A DNA stretch of 64,000 nt from Acanthococcus lagerstroemiae. Its lineage: Eukaryota; Arthropoda; Insecta; Hemiptera; Eriococcidae. Positions 35,045-47,059 of this stretch are shown one piece after another (the first letter of the stretch is position 1; each line of letters begins with the position of its first letter). A program made the translations under genes and the position numbers. The stretch lies in the NCBI GenBank assembly GCA_031841125.1, contig CM063108.1, forward strand, positions 8,105,683-8,169,682, read 5' to 3'. Below the pieces are notes generated by a model. The model saw only the letters and a list, made by a program, of their open reading frames with translations. It was not told the DNA's origin and made no database searches.

Positions 35045-35160
35045 TATGTTAGAGTATTTCCTTCTCTATGCTAAAGAGGTGTTTATATGTGAATCATTAC
35101 TTACTAGCCACGTTCCTGGCAGAGAGTTGAGTAAGCGACCCATGAGACACATATGTACAT
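35045..35160. repeat. Dispersed repeat shared with 46685-46920
   Basis: Shares 'ttctccttctctatgct', 'atgtg.acgaatcatt.ct.actag' and 'gtaagcgacccatgagacac' with the later site. Probably a LINE 5' flank or other transposon fragment. Confidence 0.55.
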
Positions 35161-35323
35161 TATTATTAATATTCTAGAAGACCCGTGCTACTCCGCAGCA
35201 TTAGTTGTTAATTAGAAGTACAAATATAATGGCTGAAGCTGAGAGCCAGTCATAATTAAGCAAGTGTTTTTTATTTATTTTTCTTTAATCTACCATTTTC
35301 TCCCTTCTAGAATTATAACAGGT

Positions 35324-35690
35324 GAAGTTCAATGTCCTCTCACAACTGTCCACAGACTCAACCGATTTGAAAGGTCACAAGCTCAAATAAAAGGTCTTGA
35401 TCCACTGAGTGTTCTTAGAGCAAAAGAAATTCTTTACCTCAATTAGAACCTGAGATATAGATCTTTGAGTCAAGAAAAATCTTGAAAATATCAAAAGTCA
35501 AGTCGAATGTCCACTCACAACTGTCCTCAGACTTAACCAATTTGAGTGGTCAAGAGTTCAAATGAAAGGTCTTGATCTACAGAGTGTTCGTAGACAAAAA
35601 TGAACATTGATACGTTAGTTAGAACCTGATGTATTGATGTTTGAGTGGAGAAAAGGCTTGGAAAAATCATAAATTAAGTAGCGTTTGAGT
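35324..35690. repeat. Tandem pair, about 175 bp each
   Basis: Two head-to-tail copies (35324-35497, 35498-35690) share 'tgtcc.ctcacaactgtcc', 'aaaggtcttgatc', 'gagtgttc.tag' and 'ttagaacctga.'. Non-coding. Confidence 0.75.
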
Positions 35691-35711
35691 ATAACTTGAG
35701 TAAGGTAATTA

Positions 35712-38545
35712 CTATTATTATTATAAGTTATCAGTCTTAAGACCTGGTCGATGTAGCTCTCCATTTCTCCTTATCTTGTGCGAGTTCCTTCATTTCCAAA
35801 TATAACTCTTACATTTGACATCCTCGATTATCTATTGAATATACTGGAATCTTTGCCAACCAACCCAATTCTCTCCTTCCACCCTTCTTTCTAGCAGTAG
35901 TGATTTATTCCTATTATTAGTTTATATCTCTCCTTTTCTTCAGACAATTCCAAATATCCTTATTTCCTACTCTGTTAAGTACTTCTTCATTTCTTTGATA
36001 CTAAGTACTCACCTATAGCACCACATCTCAACAGCTTCGATCCTTCTCTTCTCTGGTTTTCCTATGGTACAAGTATCGCATCCATACAAGCTTACACTCC
36101 AAAAGTAAGTTTTTAAAAATAATTTTTTGATTTCCATATTAATTTATTTTTGATTTGAAAAGATTATACTTTTTCGATAAATGCTAACCTACTACTAATA
36201 TCCCTTTTACTCGTTCGATTCTTTCGTTATTTTACTCCCTAAATAGCAAGATTCGCTTACTTCCTCAATCGTTTCCTGACCAATTTTTACATTTAAGCTA
36301 TCATGTGCACATCAATTACATACCATTACCTTAGTTCTATTTATATACGATATTCTATACTCAAAATCTCCTATATTTTATTTAAAATGTTTTCCAAATC
36401 AATACTTCTTTCATCTAATAAGACAATATCATCCGCAAACCTGAGCATCCTTATCTCACTCTCTCCATATAGTTACAGCTGCTTCAAATTTTTCTTTTGT
36501 TTCTTTTATATAGCCTACTCTATGTACAAATTAACTAATACTGAAGATAAGGAGCATCTCTGCCTTACACCTTTATCTATATTAGCCTCCTCTTTGTCTC
36601 CTTCTATTCTTAATGTGGCTTTCTGTCCTTTATATAAATTTAAAATAACTTGTCTTTCTTTAAATTTAATTCCTATCGTTATTATAATATCAAACATTGT
36701 ATCCGATGTAACATTGCCAAAAGCTTTTTCAGTATCAACGAATGCTATAAGTGTATCCGGTCCCTTTTTGAGTCGCCGATCTACAATTAATCTTAAAGCT
36801 AACACTGCTTCCCTAGTAAATCTATTCTTTCCAAATCTAAACTGATCATCACCTAGTTCTGCATTTATTTTGTACTCAATTCTCCTATAAATTCTCCTAG
36901 TTAATATTTTATAAGCATGCGAAAGAGAACTAATTGTTCGATAATTTTCACACCTATCTCTGCTCCTACTTTTTTTGGTATAGTTACGATAGTACTCTTT
37001 TTAAAATCCTTAGGCATTTCCTCTTTATCATAAATATTACATATCTACCAATTTGTAAGTACATATTCTCTTAAGTTCTGTAATAATTAAGCTGGTATCT
37101 CATCCACTTCTGGAGCTTTCGTAAATCTCTCAATGCTTTGTCAAATTCGCCTCTTAAAATTGGGTCTCCTCTCTCATCTTCTTTCACAACTTCCTCCCTC
37201 TGCATTTTCGCATCTTTATCCCCATTATTACTATATAGTCCTTTTATATACTCTTTACACCTTTTCACTTTTCCTCCAGCTGTGTATATAGGCCCTCCCT
37301 TCTTATTTGTTATATTACTTGCTTTCTTCCTTCCTCCAAACTCCATTTCTACTTTTCTATATGCAAAGTCTATTTGCCCTTTATTCATAAACTCTTCTAT
37401 GTTATCAGTTTTTTTCTTTCATCCATTCCTCTTTTGCCCTCTTATACTCTCTCCTTATTTCATTCCTTAACCTTTGATAATCTACCGTCCCCATCTTTTG
37501 CATTCTTATATTTTCTTCATTCATCCATCTTTCTGAAGATTTCCTCCTTCATCCATGGTTTTTTTCCTTCTCTTTATGTTTTGCCTAGATTTTCTTCTGT
37601 TGATTTTAATATTCCCTTCTTTATATTACCACATTCTTCCTCCACACTTTTAATTTCCTGTGGGTTTTCAGCCTCTAATTCTAATACAATATCCTGTTGA
37701 TATGTCTCTCTAGTATTAATGCTTTCCAACTTTTTCAAATTCCATATGTTTTTACCTCTTTTTTTCTACCAAGTTTCTTCAATTTAAGCCTGCATTTCAT
37801 TACTACCAAGTTATGATCGCTGTCAATATCGGCTCCCGGAGTTTTACAGTCCAATATTTGATTCCTAAAACGTTGTTTTATAATATAATCAATTTTGATA
37901 TCTACCTTCGTTACCTGGACTCTTCCATGTATACCTCCTTCTATAAAATGATTTTGAAATTGAGTATTTCCTATAACTAAGTTATACTTCACACAAGACT
38001 GTATCAAACGCCCTTCTCTTTCATTCCTCACTAACTATATTACCCTCTTTTTCTTCACCAACTCTAGCATTCCAATCAATCATAATAATGAGATTCTCCG
38101 CCTAAGTCCTTCTAATTTTTCATATACCTCCTCAATTTCTTCGTCCTCGTGAGTATTAGTAGGCATATACGCTTGTACTATTGTAGTAGGAACTGGTTTG
38201 GAATCGATTTTTACCAAGATTAATCTTTCACTCTGTGTTGTTTATAACTTTATTGCCAATTTCTTTAATCATAACAATTCCGACACCTGCTTGCCCATCT
38301 CCTCTTTTCACCTTACTTCACTAATTGCAACCATTCCTAGGCAATCATTTCTCTCTTAAGATTCTCTAATCTTCCAACTCCATTCAAGTTTCTCACATTC
38401 CAAGTTCCTATTTTAACTGTGCCTTTCTTTTTAAAACTTTTCGATGATGATGCAGCCCCAAGTAGCTCCCACACGAACATCCGAATGGGGAGCTTTTTAC
38501 GTCCGGGAAAATTATATATCTGTTGGAACTCCATCATCAGTAATT
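35712..38545 (-). mobile_element. Nearly full-length decayed RTE-like LINE
   Basis: Read from 38540 down: a 5' leader, the endonuclease start IGTWNVRNLNGVGRLENLKREM (38410-38340, split by 20-residue limit: IGTWNVRNL then GRLENLKREM), catalytic-side SDHNLVVMKC (about 37810), a linker (37388-37071), RT with DTEKAFGNV (about 36745), GVRQRCSLS (about 36560) and FADDIVLL (about 36445). A TAATAATAAT-type 3' tail is at 35712-35730. Stops and frameshifts throughout. About 2.8 kb; endonuclease plus RT in one pol as in RTE-like elements. Confidence 0.8.
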
Positions 38546-38719
38546 AATATTTTGAAAAGCTACATTTCCTGGAAGGAGATTCTATTGTAGTTTTTTAATG
38601 CTTTCAACAGGTTTTATCTGTCGGAGTTTGCCTTCTCCTAGGTACTTTTTGTCGCGATTATTTTAACGACATATAATCTCATAGAGAGTTGTTTTTTTTT
38701 TTGGATTTTTTACGCTTAA

Positions 38720-38995
38720 GCCGTTTCATCACTGCAAGGTATCACTCAAGAGGAGGGCACACAGCACAGCACCTATTCTTCAAAGACTGATGGTAACTTG
38801 TTCTGCGAGTAGACTCAGAACTAGTGATGGATTGCCGAGCTCACTATCCATCCACTCTGATTTGTACTGCGGTCGCTCTGTTGACTAGGATGTTTATGGG
38901 GGAAAAGACAAAACCTGTTTACCAGCTTTCCGGCTTCCAGAATCGGAACACAATACCACTCAGCCACAGAGTGATTCTAATACTAATAAATATTG
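38720..38995 (-). mobile_element. Decayed tRNA-derived SINE (candidate)
   Basis: Minus strand has a good A box (tggctgagtgg, about 38968-38958) followed at tRNA spacing by a damaged B-box region ('ggaagccggaaagctgg'). The downstream body is unassigned. Best explained as an old SINE; a chance A box cannot be excluded. Confidence 0.4.
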
Positions 38996-38999
38996 GCTG

Positions 39000-40580
39000 A
39001 ATTTACAATATTGCTGCAAATTAAGCACTTTAACAGTATACAGTGATATTAGTACCTTCTCTACCTTTCCCACCGCAAAGAAAGGAAGCCTGCTCTTGTC
39101 AGTCGCCGCATGCCTTGCATATACTGTTTGTAATTTTCTCATCAGTTGTGTTTTAAGAAAGGTTCAAGAGAATTCAAAAATGTCACATGTTCAGTATTAT
39201 TTTCGAAAGAAATTTCAAATTTCAAATTATGCAAATTATAACTGCACTGCTTAGCTTGTTAGCATTTAAGATTCAACATGGGTTCTTCTTTCGATTAACA
39301 GTACCTACAATAAGAATTAATTAGTTTCGCCGATTCTAAACAGAGCCACGACTTCAAAACTTAACAGATGTGATACAGGCGCACGCACTAGGCTCCTAAT
39401 ACTGTAAATGCTCATGCAACTATTAACCGACTGCACGAATATGTACTCATTCCGTTTTGCATGTTTATTTACCCGAGCATTTATTTGTCTTCTTCGTTTC
39501 GTTAAAATAAAATAATATAAAAAAAAAAGTGATTTATATCTACAACTCTTAAATAATAATGCGCGTACGGAGTAACCATAACTTGGTAGCATTGATTAAT
39601 TAGAGCGTTATAAGGCGAACACAGATAAAATAATATTTACGCCGGCTCCTGCATGGCTAATTCTATCCCATTTGCCAGTACCAAGCATGCCCTTTTATTT
39701 GTAGATGTTCCTGCTGCACCATAATGCGATGGTACCTACTCATACTTTTTTTTTTTTTTTTTTAAATTACGCACGTTAAAAGTTAACATAGCGTGCTCGA
39801 AAAAGTCGAGGAGGTATTCCTTGACGCGTGCTGGCCAGTTCGTGTTCATTATTCGTTGTTGCAATACAGGCGACAGTCATTTTTCATCAACAAGCTGGAT
39901 GAAAGCAGAAATGCTACAATAGGCAGTGAGTCAACTTTTTCCGCGTCTTGTCTACGAAATACACTGATACAGCCTAGGACGTCCTAATTTATCACGTCTG
40001 TTTACAAATAGTGCTGAGATGCATGCAGTAGTGCAGGAGTCCAGGCAGAGAACATTTGCATCTCCACTCCTGAAGCTGGGGGACAGTAGTATCATCTTCC
40101 CCAAGTTCAACTAATGAATTAGGGTGTTTCCGGTTTGCATTACGTTAAGCAATTTTCCGTTTCAAACTTGATTAAATCAAGGTAGGTGTGAGATGAAATA
40201 CAGAAATGGATATTCGAACAGTAGGAAAAACCCTAGTAGGCGAAAACGCGTGAAATACTTAGATGTGTGAAGTTGAAATATTATTCAATTTCTACAGTTT
40301 GTGTCATAGAGTCAAAAGGACCTGGGCTCAGGAAAATTGAACTTATGGTTGTTACGTACGCACGTACTCTGTCTACTCGGGCGAGTAAACACCTACTTCA
40401 AGAATCTACCAGCACCAGAAGCATAGTCGAAAACTGTGTCACAAAATCGGGTCTCGCGCTTCGGCTATCGCGAGAACGTGTTTGTGTCGCGAATGTGATT
40501 TCGTGTAGCGAGGGTGGTTTTCTGCTACTTGCGGACGAAGTCGGTAGCTATTCTACACATTAACTACCCGGAAACCTCAG
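39000..40580. other. No gene recognised
   Basis: AT-rich with A/T homopolymers (39520, 39745-39765). A 98-codon frame at 40267-40563 shows no domain. Confidence 0.4.
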
Positions 40581-40639
40581 GATAGTCGAGTCAACTCGGG
40601 CAAGCTGCTTGCGACAAGGCTTCTTCTGCTATCTCACTT

Positions 40640-40860
40640 TCTTGCATCCTTCTATGTACTGTGAGTGCTTCACTGGAACCCGGTGAACCCCAGTACATCC
40701 TTCTGTCAGCGTGCTTTTTACTGGAAACTGGAACCTGGTGAACCCCGAGTTCTCTCCGTCGGCGTGTTTTACTGGAACCCAGTGAACCCCGACTCCTCAC
40801 CCCAGTACTTTCCTCCTGTCAGTGTGCTTTACTGAACCCGGTGAATCCCGAACCTCTCTC
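40640..40860. repeat. Minisatellite, four copies
   Basis: Repeating block 'gtgctttactggaacc.ggtgaaccccg' followed by 'cttctgtcagc' spaced about 50-70 bp, with copies near 40665, 40725, 40775 and 40830. Lacks a continuous frame. Confidence 0.85.
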
Positions 40861-41285
40861 TACCGCTTGCCCCCCTTGTTACTATCAGACCATATAGGGA
40901 GTTACCACGTCTCGACTCTGCTTTATGCTGTTAGTTATTAGTGCGCTGTTCGGCCATTCGCGGCCCCCTCTATGTTTTATGTACACTCTGTCTTGATGTT
41001 CAATCCCTTTCAAAATGTCGGGCCCAATTTCGGTACTCTTTTACATCATCATCGCGGGTTCGATCCCAACGCCGGAATTATAGTGAACAGGTTTCGCGCC
41101 TAGCGAACAGATGAGCAACCACAGTAACAATCAAGGGAGATAAATACCGTGCTCTGCAATCTCCTGCTTAGTTCACATGAACCAGACATTACATTCCAGT
41201 GGCGGATGGGCGCTAAAATTATTACCGGGCATTTGGATTGGTGCGGCGCCGTAAGAGTTTTGCCCCCCCCCCCTCCCAATACACA
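40861..41285. other. No gene recognised
   Basis: Contains a B-box-like 'ggttcgatccc' (about 41049-41059) with no matching A box, and a terminus-like 'cagtggcggatgggcg' (41191-41206) followed 50 bp later by a C10 run. Confidence 0.4.
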
Positions 41286-41289
41286 CATA

Positions 41290-42215
41290 TGAATTAAATT
41301 GACTTTTCCAATAAAGTGTATTTATAACTGAGAACACCAAGAAAAATGTTTAAAGAAATGATAAGTAATAATGAAAATTATTTAAAAAACGTGTTGGAAG
41401 TTACAAAATATGGGGAAAGACTGGCAGAAAGGAGGAAAGGCAGCTATCTATACTACTTTGGTTACACAAAAGGTTACAGGGGGTGGGTTTTTATATTAAC
41501 AAAAATATCAAAAATATTGTTCTGGAAATTAAACTAATATCTGAAAGAATAATGCCTACTAAAACTGAAAATAGATGAGAAGACAAAAATGCTAATCTTG
41601 CAAGTGTATGCACCTATAACCGGAGCAGAAAAGACAGAAGCAGATAACTTTTATGACGAGCTGGAGGCAACAATTCAAAAAGGGTAATAATGCGGGACTT
41701 TAATGCAAAAGTAGGAGGGGAGGCTAATTCAAAACACTGCGGCCCATTTGGTGTGCGGGAGAGAAACGACAGGAGGAAAGATTAGTGGAAATTGCCCAAA
41801 AATTTAACTTATGTACAGCAAACACTTTATACAAGAAAAAAAAGTCAAAAGAAAATGGACATGGACATCGCCAGACGGGAAAACTATAAAAATGAGACTG
41901 ACCACCAACTAATAAATGACCTGTCAGTAGTTAAAGATGTAACAAGACTGTCAAAATTTGGCTTCTCATCAGGCTACCGCATATCACACTGTAAATTGAG
42001 CATCCCACAGAGAGTCCAGTATAAAAATCACAGGAAGGATACAGGGAGAGGAAGGATGATCATCCCAGTCAGAAAGAAAGAGGATGCACGCCAGAAACTA
42101 AAATCAGTGCTAGAGGAAATGAAAGTCGAGGAAAATTTCGAGGAATATTATATGACACGACAGGAAAAAAGGGTTACACGACAGGACTTTTGCGTACTAA
42201 ATAATGGTATATAAC
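41290..42215 (+). mobile_element. RTE-like LINE endonuclease fragment
   Basis: Successive frames read GFIINKNIKNIVLEIK, then KTKMLILQVYAPITGAE (about 41580-41630), FYDELEATIQKG and a damaged DFNAKVGGEA block: the central endonuclease motifs of RTE-like LINEs. Broken by frameshifts before the RT. The 140-codon frame 41792-42214 continues the same decayed element. Confidence 0.75.
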
Positions 42216-42299
42216 GACAACTTTAACAACAACTATTTCACCAGTAAGAACGACAAAAAATATTTTTGAATGACTTTTATTTTAAACGACAAGCTTTCT

Positions 42300-42640
42300 A
42301 TTCCAAATGAAAGTTTTAAGGGTCACTGATTTTATTTCAGGAGTTATTCCCTCCCTCCTTTCCATTCAGGCTTCCCTTCGGACTAATTTTAGTTACTTCA
42401 ATTTTCCTCAAGTTTCGAGTTCTTTACATCGCTAGTAGGGTTCTTTTAGTCACTGAATCCATTTCAATAGTTTTTTCGCCTCTCCTCTCAGCCCTTCAGG
42501 TTTCACGTGAAACCAATCTCCAATTACTCCAGTGTTCCCGATTTCTGTTTCTGTAAGTCAATGGTACGGTTATTGGGGTCGCTGAATCCGTTTCTGGAGT
42601 CATTTTCCCCATCCTCTTCGCCCTTAAGGATCTACAGGGG
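42300..42640. repeat. Degenerate tandem repeat, about 130-bp unit
   Basis: Three units with 'gggtc.ctgaatccgtttc', 'ggagttattttcccc' and 'gcccttcaggcttcacg'. Non-coding. Related in style, not clearly in sequence, to the 8-10 kb satellite. Confidence 0.6.
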
Positions 42641-42959
42641 TCTGATATACAATATTATCACTTTTTACTTATTTATTTTTTCATTTATTTATAGTTTTCA
42701 CTTAAATTGACGTTAACACAAAAATTCGGGCGCCACCCAGGTTACTGTGGTCATTATTGCATATTATTGTCGTGCATTATATGTATTTCGTGTATTTTAA
42801 TACATTTTTTACGTCGCCCCACTTATTTTTTTGTCGGACATTCATTTTTTTATAAGTTTACTGCGGAAATTGTCGTTGAACCCATTAAGTTGGTGTATTT
42901 GCATTTGTTCCTGTCGTTGTATCCCTTTGTTTTGTCGGGCCATTAAATCAGACCCGAAA
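42641..42959. other. No gene recognised
   Basis: T-rich stretch between the tandem repeat and the Penelope element. Confidence 0.4.
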
Positions 42960-43134
42960 ATTTCTACGACAGGTTGGTCCAAGCTTTAAAAAACACGGTT
43001 GAAGAGTTTGGAGTGACGAGGGCTGAAGAGAAAACCACAAAAATAGACAAATATGCAGGAGCAATACCATTCACAGGAACACACACATACAAAATACAAA
43101 AAATCTTCAACCAATGCAGCATAAAACTCGGAAT

Positions 43135-43965
43135 CAGGGCTGCCAACCCTGGTGATTTATCACCAGATTTGGTGATATTTCAACCCCACTATAAGTGTTG
43201 GTGGTTTTTCTGGTGATTTTACCACAGATCACTTCCTTATATTTTCATCATATTATTGGTTTCATTTAGCTTGCTGGTGGCAGTTTCTGGCTGCTAGTGT
43301 GCTAGTGTTAAATGATTGACTGCAAACTGCATTGCGGCAGCCTCTGATGACGCAAACATTTTTGTAATGGAAGGTAAAAAGAGAAAAGACCTTAAATCAC
43401 GATTGCTTTAAGGCATTTTTTGATTCCTCTCATATTTGATGGATACAAGGGAGTAGATAGTATTATTCTGTAGCATAACTTGAGGCAAATTCTTAAGCAG
43501 CACATTTTTTCAACTTTTAAATTTCAAATTTTTGGGTTTTATTTCCAACAGATTTTCATTACTCTGATCTCAGTTCAATGTACCCATGTATTTATTTACG
43601 TATATTTTTCATATAAGTCCTTTGCTTCCTATATCTGTATCAAAATTTCAAAATTCTTTAACAGTTAGGCCTAGTCTGAATAGTGGAGGATAACTATTTT
43701 TAGTTTCTGATACCTTTGGGGCACTTCTCTTAGCCTTGAAATGATAATTATATTTATAACCAAGGAAATTGATTTACCCAGCCACAAAGTTCCTTATTCG
43801 GAAGTTTATTCAGTCACAGTTGTTCGCCTCTCATTGTTTCTGAAACAGAAACAGTACAGGCCACCTTACACCTTTTTTTTTTCTTTTTCTTTTTTTTGGT
43901 GATTTCTGGTGATTTTCTTTTCTACACAGTCTGGTGCTTTTTTGCTTTATCAGTTGGTAGTTCTG
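43135..43965. mobile_element. Non-autonomous hAT element with 8-bp target duplication
   Basis: Terminal inverted repeats CAGGGCTGCCAAC (43135) and GTTGGTAGTTCTG (ending 43965) match at 10 of 13 positions. The 8-bp target duplication ctcggaat is exact (43127-43134, 43966-43973). 831 bp with no transposase frame. Subterminal copies of 'tggtgattt' occur near both ends, as in hAT elements. It interrupts the Penelope pol reading frame. Confidence 0.9.
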
Positions 43966-44440
43966 CTCGGAATCAAAAACAGACCACCTCTGATCAAACA
44001 AATAAGCAATGACAAAACAGAAACAAAGAACAAAAATAACCGTAGCGGAGTATACAGACTGGACTGTGAACACTGTGACATGACCTACATAAGAGAAACA
44101 GGCAGAAAATAGAAAATTTACAACCAGAATCAAAGAACATGAAATATAACAGAAGCTAAATGATGACAATTCTCTGTTTGGAAAACACTGCAATGACCAG
44201 GGACATAACAATGACAAATAGACAGAAAAGTACAAAATCCTATACATAGAAAACAACACAAGAAAAAGAAAATCAAAAGAACAACTAGAAATAATAAAAG
44301 CCAAAACAAAACAACCTAATAAACATAACAACTTACTTCCAAAGCGAGAACTTATTCCAACTAATAACATAACACCAGCGGATTGGACAGACTGAACAAT
44401 CATAGACAACCAACCGGAGCACACCACCAATAACACTGCA

Positions 44441-44677
44441 GCGCTTAGTTAGAACGTCCTATCTGACATTTTCACATTAAAAATTTTTTTGCATAATATG
44501 TTTCCTGAACAATTTCTCAATCTCCTCAGCTTAGGTAGAATGTCCTATCTGTGGTATAACTGTAGAAATTTGACTAACAATTTTGTCCTATCCTACCTTC
44601 TGACCAGGTTTTGCTAGTTTAAATTGCATTTATTTCAAAACTTTAAAACTGTCAGATAGGACGTTCTAACTAAGCGC
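44441..44677. mobile_element. MITE, 237 bp, with 28-bp terminal inverted repeats
   Basis: Ends 'gcgcttagttagaacgtcct' plus 'atctgaca' are perfectly inverted at both termini. Internal copies of '(t)agaatgtcctatctg' and 'ttttgtcctatcctacc' repeat the subterminal word. No frame. Inserted in the 3' non-coding part of a Penelope-like element. Confidence 0.88.
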
Positions 44678-44874
44678 GGCAGAACAGTCACTGATTGGAC
44701 AGACGCATAATCACGGACAACCAATAGGAGCACATGACTAAACATGTTCACCATACGGTACTACTCTCGACTATGACTACAGGACCACAAGAGACAAGTC
44801 TAATTTAGGGTACTCCACTGATGATGGCATAACAGCCGAAAATGCTCTGGACTACTGGCACACCCTACGGTGGA

Positions 44875-45115
44875 ATTCTCACTCGGTATTCTACGGCCGG
44901 ATATCCGAATGGGCGACTTTTTACGTCCGGCATTATATGTATTAGGCATATTTACATCGTGAGTTGCCATCATAATTGTGATGGTGGAGACACATCTCCA
45001 CGAAAGAATACTAATGTAGTTTCCCTTTGCTTTCATCGGGGTTTATCTGTCGGAGTTTTCCTGTCTTTGTGTACTTTCAGTTTTTCTTTAAGCCCCCTCA
45101 CCATGCCAAAGTAGC
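44875..45115 (-). mobile_element. RTE-like LINE 5' region fragment
   Basis: Matches the LINE leader at 38465-38660 ('tatccgaatggg', 'actttttacgtccgg', 'gtttatctgtcggagttt') and the 32257-32425 fragment. Non-coding here. Confidence 0.55.
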
Positions 45116-45395
45116 ACACACAGAGGGGACCTATTTATATCAAATCGTTTACTCCGTTGCATACCAATTTTTATAACTGTAGAGCTGATACGTTGCTCCG
45201 TAATTATAACCCCATTATTCAGAGTGAAGAAAGTCTGCACATATTCTTTACTTTTCAGTATTGAAGGGAATGTAGATACATATATAGCTCAGTAGCGCTG
45301 GAAGATGTTTGTAAGTAAGTCTGGCAGAAAAACACAGCCCGCAGGCAACTTAAAAGTGCTGCTGTACTTTCACTAGAGTACGGCAGACTTTTTTC
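45116..45395. other. No gene recognised
   Basis: AT-rich spacer. Confidence 0.4.
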
Positions 45396-45399
45396 AGGC

Positions 45400-46620
45400 G
45401 AACTGGAACGTCGGGAAAGCTATAAAACAATGTCGGAACGCGCGGATTCGACGAGGAGGATTCACATTTATCATCTTCATACGCACTCATACGAGGTCTG
45501 CCCGTTTCCAACCTTGCAACGATCTATTTCTCTCGTGAGAAACACAGCGCTCTGTCTTATATTTTCCCGGGATACCCGTATCTGCCCATCCGCACGAGAA
45601 CTGTACCTCTATATCCCCAGCAGAATGCAGCGACAAGCAGTCTTGACAGGGCTAGTCGACGGCCACCGATACCGATGTCCTCCTGTCACACCATCTGTGA
45701 CTTCGCCAGCATTAGCTCGGCTATTTCGGCGGTCGTACCAGAAAAGATGGCCGTTGGTGTGCGGCTATTTGGATGCTGCATCGCCTGGAGCCATACTCGT
45801 ACACGCGCGCTGACTTCAAATCCAGCCGCAGCTTGGGTGATCGATTCACGTGAATTAATCGTCGAGCACCGTTTTACATACAGCGATGTCTCTGCTACGC
45901 TGTATAAATATATATACTTAAACATCGATCGAGCGAAAATATCCCGAGGGGGGAGAGTTGTCAGTGGCGAAACGGATGATGTCGCGGAGTCAGGCCTGAC
46001 TTAAGTCCAGCGAGAGATTATAGACGGAGAACCAGAACTGAGCCCGTTAATTGATTTCGCTATATCGCGCGGAAAAAGGGCAATTAAAAATATACGCGCG
46101 CGTGATAGGGGAGCGCGGTACCAGCGTACGACTGGTCGGCCATCAGATAGAAATTGCGAACGAAGTGCACAACTCGCAGGCAGGCTAACCGGCGCAAATG
46201 CCGACAGATGGTACAGATCTATCATTGAACGACTGGAAATAGATACGGATGCGGCGATAAGATCGTGGAAATGCAGCGATACATCTCTCCGGTATACGCG
46301 TCGCATCGTCCGCGCGGCTTAAAAATAGAAGCCGGAATGGCCGCATTCGGTTTCGAAAATCGGAATGACTTCGATTTGGCGGACATGAATATGGCGATAA
46401 CGTCGACTCGATCGGACTCGTTCGTTTGTACAAGTTGGCGGAATTCAGCCCGCGGAAATGGCTGATCGAAAGAGCGAGCCTAGATCGACGTGTGGTTGAC
46501 GTTGATTTGAGTTCATTAGGCGGATACGTTGACCAGCAGGAACGAGCCATGACAATGTCATGACAAAGCACAGAACGTGGGATTGTTAGCTGTGTTCTAT
46601 CGTTGAAACGACAGAAAGAA
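45400..46620. other. CpG-rich island-like region
   Basis: Dense CG dinucleotides over about 1.2 kb, with several overlapping frames of 80-130 residues on both strands and no recognisable domain. A TATA box-like 'gtataaatata' lies at about 45901-45911. Looks like a promoter/5' exon region of an unseen gene or a GC-rich repeat; strand cannot be decided. Confidence 0.4.
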
Positions 46621-46684
46621 ATGTAGATTCATAGTCTTCAGAAGCGAAACCAGAAAGCTATCCTAGAAGAAGAAGTTCAAAATA

Positions 46685-46920
46685 TGTTGGAATTCTCCTT
46701 CTCTATGCTTTTACCCTACGTCGGGGTGTAAAGACCGTGTCATTTCATTCACACGGCTGTTATGATGGAACTGTCGGGTAGTTTGTCTTTGTCTTTCTCA
46801 CGATTTGCTGGAATATTTCTTTTTCTTTGCTGAAGATGGGTATGTGCACGAATCATTTCTAGCTACGTGTTTTACAATGTTAGGTAAGTGACCCACGACC
46901 CCACGAGACACACACAACAC
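46685..46920. repeat. Dispersed repeat shared with 35045-35160
   Basis: Blocks in common are listed at 35045. This copy is longer and contains two related CTTCTCTATGCT-like segments (46702, 46820). Confidence 0.5.
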
Positions 46921-47059
46921 AAATTCTACAGATATTGGTGGTAACTTGTTCCACGAATGTAACAGGGGCGGAGGGGCCATAGAACAATTCGGGAAAATGC
47001 CTGGTGCGCCGCCGCCATTTTGACGCTGCGGCGCTGGTACGTTGAAGAAAAAAAAGTGC

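Larger units (their letters stand above)
42960..44873 (+). mobile_element. Penelope-like element 3' half, interrupted by two insertions
   Basis: Plus-strand pol fragments: DKYAGAIPFTGTHTYKIQKI (43048-43107) and IKLGI up to the hAT insertion at 43135; pol resumes after 43973 with NRPPLIKQISNDKTETKNKN, then GVYRLDCEHCDMTYI and ETGRK, the GIY-YIG endonuclease region, ending near a stop at 44393. The 3' non-coding part is split by the MITE at 44441-44677 and resumes 'gattggacagacgcataatc' to 'ctactggcacaccctac' (44873). The 58620-59453 copy shares the same end. Missing its RT domain; inactive. Penelope elements encode an RT related to telomerase. Confidence 0.85.

Noticed and set aside
36303..36845. 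180-codon plus-strand frame
   Set aside because: Opposite strand of an AT-rich LINE RT; composition is a shadow.
41040..41065. tRNA or SINE from 'ggttcgatccc'
   Set aside because: B box only; no A box at the right distance upstream.
43831..44436. 201-codon minus-strand frame
   Set aside because: Antisense shadow spanning the hAT/Penelope junction; the plus strand carries the GIY-YIG coding signal.
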